This document shows positions 55,674 through 64,000 of a DNA stretch of 64,000 nucleotides, piece by piece. The stretch's first letter is position 1; each line of letters starts with the position of its first letter. The stretch comes from Winogradskyella epiphytica (GTDB lineage Bacteria; Bacteroidota; Bacteroidia; Flavobacteriales; Flavobacteriaceae): NCBI RefSeq assembly GCF_003217215.1, contig NZ_QJTD01000001.1, positions 682,001 through 746,000 on the forward strand, given 5' to 3'. The notes under the pieces were generated by a model. That model searched no databases. It saw only the letters and a program-made list of their open reading frames with translations, and had not been told where the DNA came from. A program made the translations under genes and the position numbers.

Positions 55674-56081
55674 ATGGATGCTATCGACGAGAGAATTATA
55701 GAAATGCTACAAGCTAATGCTCGCGAATCATTTGCGACCATTGGAAAATCCGTAGACCTTTCGGCACCTGCTGTTGGAAAACGGGTAAAACAATTAGAGG
55801 AAAAAGGATTTATTCTTGGGTATTCTCTTCGACTCAATCATGAAAAGTTTGGTGTTAAAACTAAAGCTTATATCAATCTAAAAATACATCAGTCAAGCAC
55901 CATTAAAACAGCACTTAATCAAATTAAGTACTGGAATGAGGTTCAGCGTTGCGATAGAATTACAGGAGAGGATAGTTTACTAGTTTTAGCTTATTTTAAA
56001 AGTAATAAAGAATTAATCACACTATTAGAAAGAATCTCACAGTATGGTATTCCAACAACTCGCATTATTTTAGAGAGTTGA
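55674..56081 (+). CDS. Lrp/AsnC-family transcriptional regulator
   Basis: 135 residues. N-terminal HTH (MDAIDERIIEMLQANARESFATIGKSVDLSAPAVGKRVKQLEEKG at the start, continuing to FILGY), then the RAM effector domain (about 65-135) with GEDSLLVLAYF. A near-consensus TACTTTCG box lies about 17 nt before the ATG. It likely senses an amino acid; targets unknown. Confidence 0.9.
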   Translation: MDAIDERIIEMLQANARESFATIGKSVDLSAPAVGKRVKQLEEKGFILGYSLRLNHEKFGVKTKAYINLKIHQSSTIKTALNQIKYWNEVQRCDRITGEDSLLVLAYFKSNKELITLLERISQYGIPTTRIILES

Positions 56082-56211
56082 TTTTTATATTATTCTGAAT
56101 GAACTAACTCTGTCTGTTTATCGGTTAAGAATTATCACTGAAAAGTTATAATATAGCCTATTGTAACTATTCATTTTTGTAAATTTACACGAACTAAACC
56201 ACTTTAAATTA

Positions 56212-57330
56212 ATGGGCTTACTCATTTTTTACGCTTTTATATCAATCTTTTTTTCATTCATTTGTTCTATTATAGAAGCAGTGCTATTAAGCATTACACC
56301 AACGTTTATCAATCTTAAAAAGAAAGAGGGAAAATCTTACGCTCTAGACTTAGAAGAGTTAAAACAGGATGTAGATCGTCCCTTAATTGCTATTTTAACT
56401 CTTAATACCATTGCACATACTGTTGGTGCTATTTTAGTGGGTGTACAAGCCAAAGTGGCTTACGCCGAAATTTACGGTAGCACAGAGCGCACAATTTTAG
56501 GCATACAATTCACGGAAGATCTTATGGTTGGACTGGTTTCAACCGTTATGACTATACTAATATTGGTTGCTTCAGAAATCATTCCTAAAACTATAGGTGC
56601 AACCTACTGGAAGCAGCTCTCTAATTTCACCTCAAAAACACTTAAAGTCTTAATTTTCCCATTGCAATACACGGGTATTTTATGGTTGCTTCAGCTTACA
56701 ACAAAATTAATTGGAGGTAAAGGCCACGGAAGTGTTTTAAGTAGAGAAGGTTTTGTTGCCATGACAGAAATTGCTCATGAAGAAGGCGTTTTTGAGGAAA
56801 GTGAAAGCAAGGTGATTAAAAACTTACTTAACTTTAAAGAAGTACAAGCTAAAGATATAATGACCCCTCGTACCGTCGTAAAAACTGAAGACGAAAACAC
56901 AACCGTAGAAAATTTCTTTAATGCCAATTCTAATATTCGCTTTTCACGAATTCCTTTATACACTGAAAATTCAGATAATATCACAGGAATGGTTTTAAAA
57001 GACGAAGTGTTTAAAGAAATGGCTCTTGGAAATGGCTCTAAAAAGTTAGCAGATATCAAACGAGATATCATCATTGTAAACCGTAACTTATCCATTCCTA
57101 TTCTATTTGAAAAGCTAGTTGAAGACAGAAAACATATGGCATTAGTAGTTGATGAATATGGTTCTGTTAGCGGTTTAGTCACTATGGAAGATGTTATTGA
57201 AACACTTCTAGGTCTTGAAATTATGGACGAAAGTGATAATGTTTCAGACTTGCAATTATTAGCAAGAAAGAGTTGGGAATCTAGAGCGAAACGTTTAGGC
57301 ATCATTGAAGATGAAAAGCCTGAAGAATAA
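56212..57330 (+). CDS. CNNM/CorC-type transporter (DUF21 + CBS pair)
   Basis: 372 residues. A DUF21 membrane domain about 1-180 (four segments), then a CBS-pair about 205-325 (VVDEYGSVSGLVTMEDVIETLLG). The usual C-terminal CorC_HlyC/transporter-associated domain is missing; the protein ends about 45 residues after the CBS pair. The family is linked to Mg2+/Co2+ efflux. The stop abuts the next ATG with no gap. Confidence 0.9.
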   Translation: MGLLIFYAFISIFFSFICSIIEAVLLSITPTFINLKKKEGKSYALDLEELKQDVDRPLIAILTLNTIAHTVGAILVGVQAKVAYAEIYGSTERTILGIQFTEDLMVGLVSTVMTILILVASEIIPKTIGATYWKQLSNFTSKTLKVLIFPLQYTGILWLLQLTTKLIGGKGHGSVLSREGFVAMTEIAHEEGVFEESESKVIKNLLNFKEVQAKDIMTPRTVVKTEDENTTVENFFNANSNIRFSRIPLYTENSDNITGMVLKDEVFKEMALGNGSKKLADIKRDIIIVNRNLSIPILFEKLVEDRKHMALVVDEYGSVSGLVTMEDVIETLLGLEIMDESDNVSDLQLLARKSWESRAKRLGIIEDEKPEE

Positions 57331-57804
57331 ATGCTAAGCTGTACGATTGAAACACCATTAGGAGTTGCCAAAATTATTGGTGATGTGCATCGTATTTCTT
57401 CTGTTTTAGTTTTAGATCAATCCGAAGAAGTTTCCAATACTATTCCTGAAGAATTATTAGAGGCTGTTTCCCAATTGAAAGCATACTTCAATTCCACTAG
57501 AAAAACCTTCGACTTAAAATTAAACCCTATGGGAACCACCTTTCAAAAAAAGGTGTGGAAACAACTCGAAACTATTCCATTCGGAAAGACGATATCTTAT
57601 TTAGAATTATCGAAACAACTCGGCGATGTTAAAGCCATAAGAGCTGTGGCCAACGCCAATGGTAAAAATCCATTGTGGATAATTGTACCATGCCATAGAG
57701 TTATAGGAAGCGATGGAAGTCTTACAGGCTACGCTGGCGGCTTACACCGAAAGCAGTGGCTGCTTAATCATGAAAGTGAAGTCAAACAACAATCTCTTTT
57801 TTAA
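57331..57804 (+). CDS. Methylated-DNA-[protein]-cysteine S-methyltransferase
   Basis: 157 residues. Active-site C121 in WIIVPCHRVIGSDGSLTGYAGGL, with FQKKVWKQLETIPFGKTISY and RAVANANGKNP upstream (DNA-binding HTH and Asn hinge). Directly reverses O6-methylguanine by irreversible transfer of the methyl group. The stop TAA overlaps the next ATG (TAATG). Confidence 0.93.
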   Translation: MLSCTIETPLGVAKIIGDVHRISSVLVLDQSEEVSNTIPEELLEAVSQLKAYFNSTRKTFDLKLNPMGTTFQKKVWKQLETIPFGKTISYLELSKQLGDVKAIRAVANANGKNPLWIIVPCHRVIGSDGSLTGYAGGLHRKQWLLNHESEVKQQSLF

Positions 57805-58325
57805 TGTATAAAATAGCTACTGATTTTTTAACTCGTTTTTTAAAACCTTCAACTATTTATAAATACGGTTTTAATTGGTCGCCAATGTACAGACGTACCA
57901 CAGCACGACTTATTGAAGTAAGTGACGATTTATACTATGTAAAAATCAGATTAAAACTCAGTTATAAAAATCGAAATTACGCCGGAACTATGTTTGGCGG
58001 TAGTATGTTAGCGGCCACAGATCCCGTATATATGATTCAGCTAATTCAGATACTTGGCGACGCATATGTCGTTTGGGATAAAGCCGTTGAAGCACGATAT
58101 AGAAAACCTGGTAAAGGCACTCTTTATGGCGAATTTATATTTACTCCAGAAGAAATTGAAACTATAAAAAAAACGGTGGATGATCAAGGTGAAACGGACT
58201 TCCACAAAAGCATGTCCCTTGTTGATGAAAAGCAAAATATAATTGCTACATTTAATAAAACACTTTATATCGCAGACAAGCACTTTTATAAAGAAAAGAT
58301 TAAAAACAGAAAGAAGACCAATTAA
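57804..58325 (+). CDS. DUF4442 hotdog thioesterase-like protein
   Basis: 173 residues. Hotdog-fold order: FNWSPMYRRTTARLIEVSDDL, NYAGTMFGGSMLAATDPVYMIQL, and VWDKAVEARYRKPGKGTLYGEF. This is the DUF4442/YiiD C-terminal-like group of acyl-CoA thioesterase homologues. Substrate unknown. It starts on the last base of the MGMT stop codon. Confidence 0.88.
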   Translation: MYKIATDFLTRFLKPSTIYKYGFNWSPMYRRTTARLIEVSDDLYYVKIRLKLSYKNRNYAGTMFGGSMLAATDPVYMIQLIQILGDAYVVWDKAVEARYRKPGKGTLYGEFIFTPEEIETIKKTVDDQGETDFHKSMSLVDEKQNIIATFNKTLYIADKHFYKEKIKNRKKTN

Positions 58326-58336
58326 CTATTCGCTCA

Positions 58337-59488
58337 ATGAAATTCCTTAAGAACACCTTTAAATTTATTGTAGTCATTCTCGCGCTGACTATAGCTATTC
58401 TTTACATTACTGACACGGATTACCTTTTAAAAGCCGTAAGAACCATTTATCTCAAAGGGCATAAAACTGCCTATTTAGAAGATTATAAGCAGTTCGATAA
58501 CCAGGTAATTGAAGCTAGTAGTCAGCCTCAGCCTTGGCCAAATCATGTGGATTACAATACTGCAAAAGAAACCGAAACTTTGACTAAGCTCAATAATGCA
58601 TCGGGAACTGTAGCTTATATGATTATTAAAAACGATAGTATATGGTTTGAAAATTACTATGATGGCTTTGACGAAAATTCAAAATCGAATAGTTTTTCTA
58701 TGGCGAAAAGCTATGTTTCTGGATTGATGCAAAAAGCCATTCAAGATGGATATATTAAAAGTTTAGACCAACCTGTTTGCGATTTCTTACCTGCATTCTG
58801 TGAAGGAAAAGCAGCTAAAATGACGGTTGGTGATTTATCAAGCATGAGCTCTGGGACCAATTGGGATGAAGCGTATTATTCGCCACTATCCATTACAACA
58901 CGTGCTTATTTTGATGACGATTTAGCAAAGGTCATTAATGGTTTAAAGATGGAGACAGACCCTGGACAAAGCTTTAAATATGCGAGTGGAGACACTCAAA
59001 TGTTGGCTATGGTAATTGAAAAAGCTAGTGGAAAAAAAATCTATGATTATTTTGAAGAAAGCTTTTGGAAACCTTTAGGCTCGGTAAATGAGACGCTGTG
59101 GCAGGTTGATAGTGAAGATCATGATTTAGTAAAAGCCTACTGCTGCGTTGCCAGTAATGCCAAGGATTTTGCGCGCTATGGTAAATTGTTTAAAGACCAT
59201 GGCCAATGGAATGGAAAACAAATATTAGACTCTGCCTTTGTTGCCAAGTCTGTAAAACCTCGTTTTGAAGGAGGTGAAATTTATGGTTACGGTTGGTGGC
59301 TAGCGCAACATAGAAACAAAGAGATTTTTTATATGCGTGGCCATTTAGGACAACTTGTAATCGTTATTCCAGAAGATAATCTCATCGTTGTTAGACTTGG
59401 ACACACCATCAAAAAAGTTGAAGGCGATGACCACTCACCAGATTTTTATACCTTTATAGATGAAGCTTATGCGATGATGGGAGCATAA
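58337..59488 (+). CDS. Serine hydrolase, class C beta-lactamase fold
   Basis: 383 residues with one N-terminal membrane anchor (about 5-28). Catalytic SMAK (Ser-x-x-Lys) in SNSFSMAKSYVSG, the second motif Tyr in FKYASGDTQ, and the HxG-like third motif in MRGHLGQLVIV. It is a penicillin-binding-protein-like esterase/peptidase rather than a resistance lactamase. Follows the DUF4442 gene by 11 nt. Confidence 0.88.
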   Translation: MKFLKNTFKFIVVILALTIAILYITDTDYLLKAVRTIYLKGHKTAYLEDYKQFDNQVIEASSQPQPWPNHVDYNTAKETETLTKLNNASGTVAYMIIKNDSIWFENYYDGFDENSKSNSFSMAKSYVSGLMQKAIQDGYIKSLDQPVCDFLPAFCEGKAAKMTVGDLSSMSSGTNWDEAYYSPLSITTRAYFDDDLAKVINGLKMETDPGQSFKYASGDTQMLAMVIEKASGKKIYDYFEESFWKPLGSVNETLWQVDSEDHDLVKAYCCVASNAKDFARYGKLFKDHGQWNGKQILDSAFVAKSVKPRFEGGEIYGYGWWLAQHRNKEIFYMRGHLGQLVIVIPEDNLIVVRLGHTIKKVEGDDHSPDFYTFIDEAYAMMGA

Positions 59489-59505
59489 TTTAATACCGAG
59501 TAAAC

Positions 59506-60219
59506 ATGTTGCGCAAACTCAACTTAGAAAACATTCTATTCTTAGATATTGAAACGGTTCCTGAAACAGAAAACTTTACCGATTTGGATGCTACTAAACA
59601 AGAGCTTTGGGAAGCAAAATCGCGTTACCAGCGTAAAGATGAGTTTAGTGCCGAGGAATTTTATGATAGAGCAGGCATCTGGGCCGAATTTGGAAAAATT
59701 ATCTGTATATCGGTTGGGTATTTTAAATATCAAGGTGAATCGAGAACCTTTCGTGTGACCTCGTTTTATGGTGATGAAGATAAAATTTTAAAGGATTTTA
59801 AAAATCTATTAGATACACATTTCAACTTAAACACTCATCTACTTTGTGCGCATAATGGAAAAGAATTCGACTTTCCATATATCGCTAGACGTATGATAAT
59901 TCACAATATCGAATTACCAAACAAATTGAATCTCTTCGGCAAAAAACCATGGGAAGTCCCTCATTTAGATACTTTAGAACTATGGAAATTTGGCGATTAT
60001 AAAACGTATACCTCTCTAAAACTAATGACCCATGTCTTAGGTATTCCTTCACCAAAAGATGATATCGACGGCAGTGAAGTGTATAGGGTTTATTATAAAG
60101 AAAAAGAAATTGATCGCATTATTATCTATTGCGAAAAAGATACAATTGCGGTCGCACAGATATTCTTAAGATTACGAGGAGATGAATTGCTCGATGATAA
60201 TGAAATAAAACACGTATAA
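59506..60219 (+). CDS. 3'-5' exonuclease of the DEDD/PolB-like family
   Basis: 237 residues. Exo I motif LFLDIETVPETE (DxE), Exo II LLCAHNGKEFDFPYIARRM, Exo III YCEKDTIAVAQIFLRL (YxxxD-type region). Matches the predicted 3'-5' exonuclease group related to the PolB exonuclease domain, without a polymerase domain. Expected to degrade ssDNA or process DNA ends. Confidence 0.85.
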   Translation: MLRKLNLENILFLDIETVPETENFTDLDATKQELWEAKSRYQRKDEFSAEEFYDRAGIWAEFGKIICISVGYFKYQGESRTFRVTSFYGDEDKILKDFKNLLDTHFNLNTHLLCAHNGKEFDFPYIARRMIIHNIELPNKLNLFGKKPWEVPHLDTLELWKFGDYKTYTSLKLMTHVLGIPSPKDDIDGSEVYRVYYKEKEIDRIIIYCEKDTIAVAQIFLRLRGDELLDDNEIKHV

Positions 60220-60220
60220 A

Positions 60221-60250
60221 AAAAGTCCAGATTTAAAATCTGGACTTTTA
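60221..60250. terminator. Bidirectional intrinsic terminator
   Basis: AAAAGTCCAGAT, loop TTAAA, ATCTGGACTTTT: perfect 12-bp stem with A/T tracts on both sides, between convergent genes (exonuclease stop at 60219, protease stop at 60277). Confidence 0.8.
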
Positions 60251-60276
60251 ATTTTCACAATTGACTAATCAATTTA

Positions 60277-63200
60277 TTAGTCTTTAATAAATCGTTTTAA
60301 TTTAGATTTCTCACCAATGTTTAATTGTAAAATATAAACACCACTATCCAACTGAGACACATCAATCACAGATGTATAACGTCCTTTTGAAACTGTCTGT
60401 CCTAACATATTTTTAATTTCAAAGCTTTGAGCTTCATAACCGAGTAAATCAACATTAAGCGTTTGCTTAACCGGGTTCGGATAGATATTAAAATATTGGT
60501 TTGGATTATCTGAAATAATTCCAGGACTACTATCAAAATTAGAGTTTGAATTACCTAGACAGAAATTAATTGTTTGAGAGCTTGTAAACTGTGCGCCTGA
60601 AGCCAATGTCACTCCTGTATCAGAATTGGTCAATGTATAAGAACCATTGCCATATGAGCAGCAAATTCCATCACCATAAGCATCAGTAATTACGAAGTCG
60701 TAACAACCCGTATCTAAACAACCTAAGTCTATATTTAATGTTGAACCATCTGGTTGAGAACCATAAGTTCCTCCCGAAGCTACCGTTGTACCTGAAGCAT
60801 CTTTAACACTCCATGCAGTTTCTTCCGGGTAATTATCAAAGGTTATTGAAAGTGACACATTAGAACATGTAGTACCCGATCCGCCACCTGTTGATAAACT
60901 CACAGCATCTACAGCCATATCACCTTGCCAAGTAGTACCTGTAATTCCGTTAAAGCGCAGTTGAACTGAACTTCCAACATAAGCAGCTAAATTCACAGTT
61001 GCCGTATTCCAAGAGTTACCTTGGTTTCCAGCTTTACTCCAAACAGAGGTCCAAGTCGCACCATTATTCGTACTCAGCTCTACAGCTAAACTTCCCATAG
61101 ATGATGTGCCGTACATATGGTAATTAAACTGGAATGTTGCTTGAGTAGCCGCAGCTAAATCGAAACAAGGTGAATTTAAAATGGCTCTTTTGGTCGAGTA
61201 GTTTGGTGAAGACGATTCCATATAAATATAATACGAACCTGCCGAAGCACTCGATGGTCCTGTATTACTTGATGGAGTGCTTCCAGATCGTAATGACCAA
61301 TTGAAATCATCGCCCGAACTTTGAGACCATGCCCCTAAAGTGTTTTCAAACCCTTCAGTATATGGAAATGTTGAAACTCCATTAGTACACCCTCCTGTTG
61401 AAGGTTTTGAAACAACTACAGTTCTAGTGCGTTGGGTTGCACTGTTTCCTGCGGCATCACTTACATTATAATAACGCAAATAAGTTCCTTCTGAAGCTGT
61501 ATTAACAGTCCCTGTAATAACTATACTTGAGGTTAAATCTCCATCAACGTTATCTGTAGCGGTTGCACCTAACTCATTATACGTGTCTCCCACCTCTAAA
61601 TTAATCGTCGATGCACCGTTTAAAGTAATTACTGGGGCCGTCGTATCTGCAGGCTGTGAAACAATAATGGTTCTCGTACGTTGGGTTGCAGCATTTCCAG
61701 CGGCATCACTAACATTATAATACTTGGTATAAGTTCCTGCTGAATTTGTATTAACAGTTCCTGTAATAACTATACTTGAAGTTAAGTTTCCATCAACATT
61801 ATCCGTTGCAGTTGCACCTGGCTCATTATAGGTATCGCCAACTACTAAGTTCATTGTCGAAGCACCAATTAAGGTAATTACCGGTGCTGTAGTGTCTGCC
61901 GTTCCTGTTATTAGATTAACCGTATAATCTTCAACTTCACCATAAGTAAATGACTGGCAAGCTGTAGGAACCGCATTATAACTCATAGATACACGCATTC
62001 TAGTATTTCCAGAGTATGTTCCAGAAGGCACTGTAAAACTTCCACTTACCGGACTAGTCTGAGTGGCTGATTGACTCAATACCTGTTCTCCCACATCAGA
62101 AAAATCACCATCATGATTATAATCAATCCATACCGAATAACCTTCATTATACGTAGTTCCTGTCCAAGTTGGTGTTACCGTAATCGTATACGTTTGCCCT
62201 TGCGTTAAATTTGTTGAAATATTTGTAAAGTCAGAATAATTCTGTGCTCCCGACGAATTGTTAATTGTTCCTAATTGAACGCGACTAATAAATTCGTCAT
62301 TAACATTACTACTTGTAGATGTACAGTAGTTAAGTTGAACTTCAGTCGTTGTAAAATTCACAGTAGTTGAATAAGACGAAGTTGAACCATCTGTACATTT
62401 ACTTCTCACTTGTACTTCGTAAGATGTTTCAGGCGTTAAACCTGATAATGATGTTGATGATCCCGATACAGATGATGTTGTCCAAGCAGAAGCTCCTACT
62501 TGACGGTATCTAAAATCATATGAAGCTCCAGAAACAGCATCCCATGATACTGTGGCTGTAGACGAACCAAACCCATCAATAGAAAGCCCGGTTGGGGTCG
62601 TCGCACTACATACAATAGGTGTTCCTGATAATCCAGTAACAATTAACGAGTAGTTTTGACTTCCTCCTGTTAAACTACCTTTATGAGTCACTGTAATAGT
62701 GTAGGTTCCCGAAGCGTTAGTTACATCTACCCTTTCATAAGGATCCTTAGAATTATCACCCTTTCCATTAGTAGTTACCCCGGTTAATCTCCAAGGCGAA
62801 TGCGTAGTACCTCCTTTCGTTACTCTAATATCTAAATCATTCACTAAAACAGCCGCGTTAGAATTAGCTGTAGTTGTAGCAACTCCTGCTCTATCTGTCC
62901 ATGATATAGAGGCATACAGATCGTTAATTCCATCTGAATCTACTGTAATTTGATAAGACTGTCCATTCATCAAAGTCAACTCTTCAATCTTAGATTCGTT
63001 TCCATTATTAGTAATTGCTTCTGCTGCGCGCTTCGTATTCATTAATCCCCAACCATAAATCGCGTCAGGCCCATTAGAACCTGCATCATCAGCAGTATGA
63101 AGTGCTAAACCTTTTAAGGTAGCCGCTCTCATATAACTTCCGCTTACATTATTGGCATGTTGTTGAAGTAGCAATAATGAACCTGCGACATTTGGAGATG

Positions 63201-64000
63201 CCATTGAAGTTCCTGTAATGCTATTATATGCTGTATTGCTCGATTCGTAAGTTGAATACACAGAAGTTCCATTTCCAGTAATATCTGGCTTTATTCTGTA
63301 ATCATCTGTTGGTCCTTCGCTACTACTACTATTAATAGAAACACTAACTAAATTTCCGTTAGTATCAATATTAGCATCCTGCGCGTTTGCAACAACCATA
63401 TTGTTTTTTGCTGTAGCATGACCTGAAAGTTTATCGTAAGACGAATTTCCATCTAAAGGCGCTCCATTTGCCGAATTGTCAGACCCATCATTTCCTGCAG
63501 CCACTACCATTAAATAGTAAGGAGCGTTAAACATAATGTCATCCCAATCTCTTGAGGTTGTAATATAACCTCCAAAATAATAATCTGGCAACTGAGGTTG
63601 ACCTTGCGCATTTCTAGCGGCATAGCCATAAGAGTGATTTGATACAAGCATACCGTTTCCTGCCGCAGTTGTACCTTCAGAGGTGTCGTTATTCCAATCG
63701 TATCCAATAGCTCTTGCTTGTGGCGCCATTCCTTTTGAATTTGAAACAACACCAGATGCGATTATGGTTCCTGTTACATGTGCCGAGTGGTAGTGTAAGG
63801 CTGTTGATCCGTCACCAACAGAAAATCGGTTAGTACCGCCTGGCCCATCGTATTCTTGATGCGAAGCACGTGCCAATCCACCATCCCAAACATGAGCTGT
63901 CATATTTTGACCATCTAAATTTAATCCTAATGAACCACCAGAATTTAAATGATTCGCACGAGTCGATTTCGAAGCTGCGATATTAAATGTAGTATAATAA
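60277..64000 (-). CDS. Multidomain T9SS-exported subtilisin-like (S8) protease, N-terminus beyond window
   Basis: The frame is open from the window edge, about 1240 codons visible. S8 domain: catalytic Asp in AHVWDGG, His in HYHSAHVTGTI, Ser in SGTSMASPNVAG (written GTSMASPNVAG). Then a P-like/pre-peptidase beta domain, a fibronectin type III domain (IDGFGSSTATVSWDAV), a GEVED domain (FTYGEVEDYTV), two near-identical DUF5011 Ig-like modules, a MAM-like lectin domain (YTEGFENTLGAW...), a Cys-rich beta module (CYDFVITDAYGDGICC), and a T9SS type A sorting domain (IYPNPVKQTLNVDL...FIKD). Extracellular protease with carbohydrate/protein-binding modules. Confidence 0.92.
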   Translation of the reverse strand, partial: YYTTFNIAASKSTRANHLNSGGSLGLNLDGQNMTAHVWDGGLARASHQEYDGPGGTNRFSVGDGSTALHYHSAHVTGTIIASGVVSNSKGMAPQARAIGYDWNNDTSEGTTAAGNGMLVSNHSYGYAARNAQGQPQLPDYYFGGYITTSRDWDDIMFNAPYYLMVVAAGNDGSDNSANGAPLDGNSSYDKLSGHATAKNNMVVANAQDANIDTNGNLVSVSINSSSSEGPTDDYRIKPDITGNGTSVYSTYESSNTAYNSITGTSMASPNVAGSLLLLQQHANNVSGSYMRAATLKGLALHTADDAGSNGPDAIYGWGLMNTKRAAEAITNNGNESKIEELTLMNGQSYQITVDSDGINDLYASISWTDRAGVATTTANSNAAVLVNDLDIRVTKGGTTHSPWRLTGVTTNGKGDNSKDPYERVDVTNASGTYTITVTHKGSLTGGSQNYSLIVTGLSGTPIVCSATTPTGLSIDGFGSSTATVSWDAVSGASYDFRYRQVGASAWTTSSVSGSSTSLSGLTPETSYEVQVRSKCTDGSTSSYSTTVNFTTTEVQLNYCTSTSSNVNDEFISRVQLGTINNSSGAQNYSDFTNISTNLTQGQTYTITVTPTWTGTTYNEGYSVWIDYNHDGDFSDVGEQVLSQSATQTSPVSGSFTVPSGTYSGNTRMRVSMSYNAVPTACQSFTYGEVEDYTVNLITGTADTTAPVITLIGASTMNLVVGDTYNEPGATATDNVDGNLTSSIVITGTVNTNSAGTYTKYYNVSDAAGNAATQRTRTIIVSQPADTTAPVITLNGASTINLEVGDTYNELGATATDNVDGDLTSSIVITGTVNTASEGTYLRYYNVSDAAGNSATQRTRTVVVSKPSTGGCTNGVSTFPYTEGFENTLGAWSQSSGDDFNWSLRSGSTPSSNTGPSSASAGSYYIYMESSSPNYSTKRAILNSPCFDLAAATQATFQFNYHMYGTSSMGSLAVELSTNNGATWTSVWSKAGNQGNSWNTATVNLAAYVGSSVQLRFNGITGTTWQGDMAVDAVSLSTGGGSGTTCSNVSLSITFDNYPEETAWSVKDASGTTVASGGTYGSQPDGSTLNIDLGCLDTGCYDFVITDAYGDGICCSYGNGSYTLTNSDTGVTLASGAQFTSSQTINFCLGNSNSNFDSSPGIISDNPNQYFNIYPNPVKQTLNVDLLGYEAQSFEIKNMLGQTVSKGRYTSVIDVSQLDSGVYILQLNIGEKSKLKRFIKD
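61410..61899 (-). repeat. Tandem DUF5011 coding repeat, 249-nt period
   Basis: Two in-frame copies (about 61656-61899 and 61410-61650) encode APVITLIGAST...DNVDGNLTSSIVI... and APVITLNGAST...DNVDGDLTSSIVI.... Offset is 249 nt (83 residues), with only scattered differences, suggesting recent duplication or gene conversion. Confidence 0.75.

Noticed and set aside
56775..57371. 198-codon minus-strand open frame
   Set aside because: Antisense to the CNNM/CorC-type gene with CBS motifs; low-complexity Ser/Thr-rich product.
63510..63752. 80-codon frame within the S8 protease
   Set aside because: Out-of-phase with the conserved protease frame on the same strand.

Overview
The window looks like chromosomal DNA of a marine-type Bacteroidetes, almost certainly Flavobacteriaceae. 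The signs are low GC, Bacteroidetes -7 promoter boxes (TAnnTTTG) without strong Shine-Dalgarno sites, type IX secretion (T9SS) C-terminal sorting domains, an SDR-type threonine dehydrogenase, a fused HemC-HemD, a CarboxypepD_reg/TonB receptor, and 7TMR-type two-component signalling. No prophage, insertion sequence, CRISPR array or rRNA was seen; one tRNA (Asn-GTT) is present.

Layout. 1-6.1 kb: the 5' part of an M13 metallopeptidase running off the left edge, a small lipoprotein, threonine dehydrogenase, a CHASE-type hybrid histidine kinase and a membrane protein. 6.1-10 kb: an accessory stretch of small orphan genes with a truncated deoxyribonucleotidase remnant, a DUF3268 zinc-finger protein, an ABC ATPase coupled to a 91-residue membrane protein, and a DUF6150 protein of short tandem repeats. 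10.3-20.3 kb: a LytS/LytTR-like two-component pair, then an 0.8 kb gap holding three CAAATTCT direct repeats at exactly 21-nt period ahead of a promoter box, then secreted and surface proteins (an ELWxxDGT-repeat T9SS protein, a broken OmpA-family gene, a lipoprotein, and two paralogous Ig-like proteins).

20.6-33 kb is about membrane proteolysis, copper and metal homeostasis: tRNA-Asn, RseP, a SCO1-like protein, FeoA-FeoB with two small membrane proteins, and a DtxR/MntR-type repressor divergent from a TonB receptor followed by a complete metal ABC importer. Ligand residues in the binding protein and in the repressor both point to manganese, and the divergent promoter carries dyads placed next to each -7 box.

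33-43.6 kb: a DnaJ/TerB protein, bacilliredoxin, an acyltransferase, an acyl-ACP desaturase, an HD hydrolase, enoyl-CoA hydratase, and a minus-strand run hemH-MATE-hemJ-histidine kinase. 43.8-56.1 kb: a very long TraB/GumN-type protein, an AraC-family regulator divergent from a tetrapyrrole operon (hemA, hemCD, hemE, an EI24 membrane protein, hemF, a YchJ-like protein, hemB), then an Lrp regulator. With hemH and hemJ the window encodes all heme steps from glutamyl-tRNA except the aminomutase HemL. 56.2-60.2 kb: a CNNM/CorC-type protein, MGMT, a DUF4442 thioesterase-like protein, a serine hydrolase and a 3'-5' exonuclease. The right edge is a large multidomain T9SS-exported S8 protease whose N-terminus lies outside the window.
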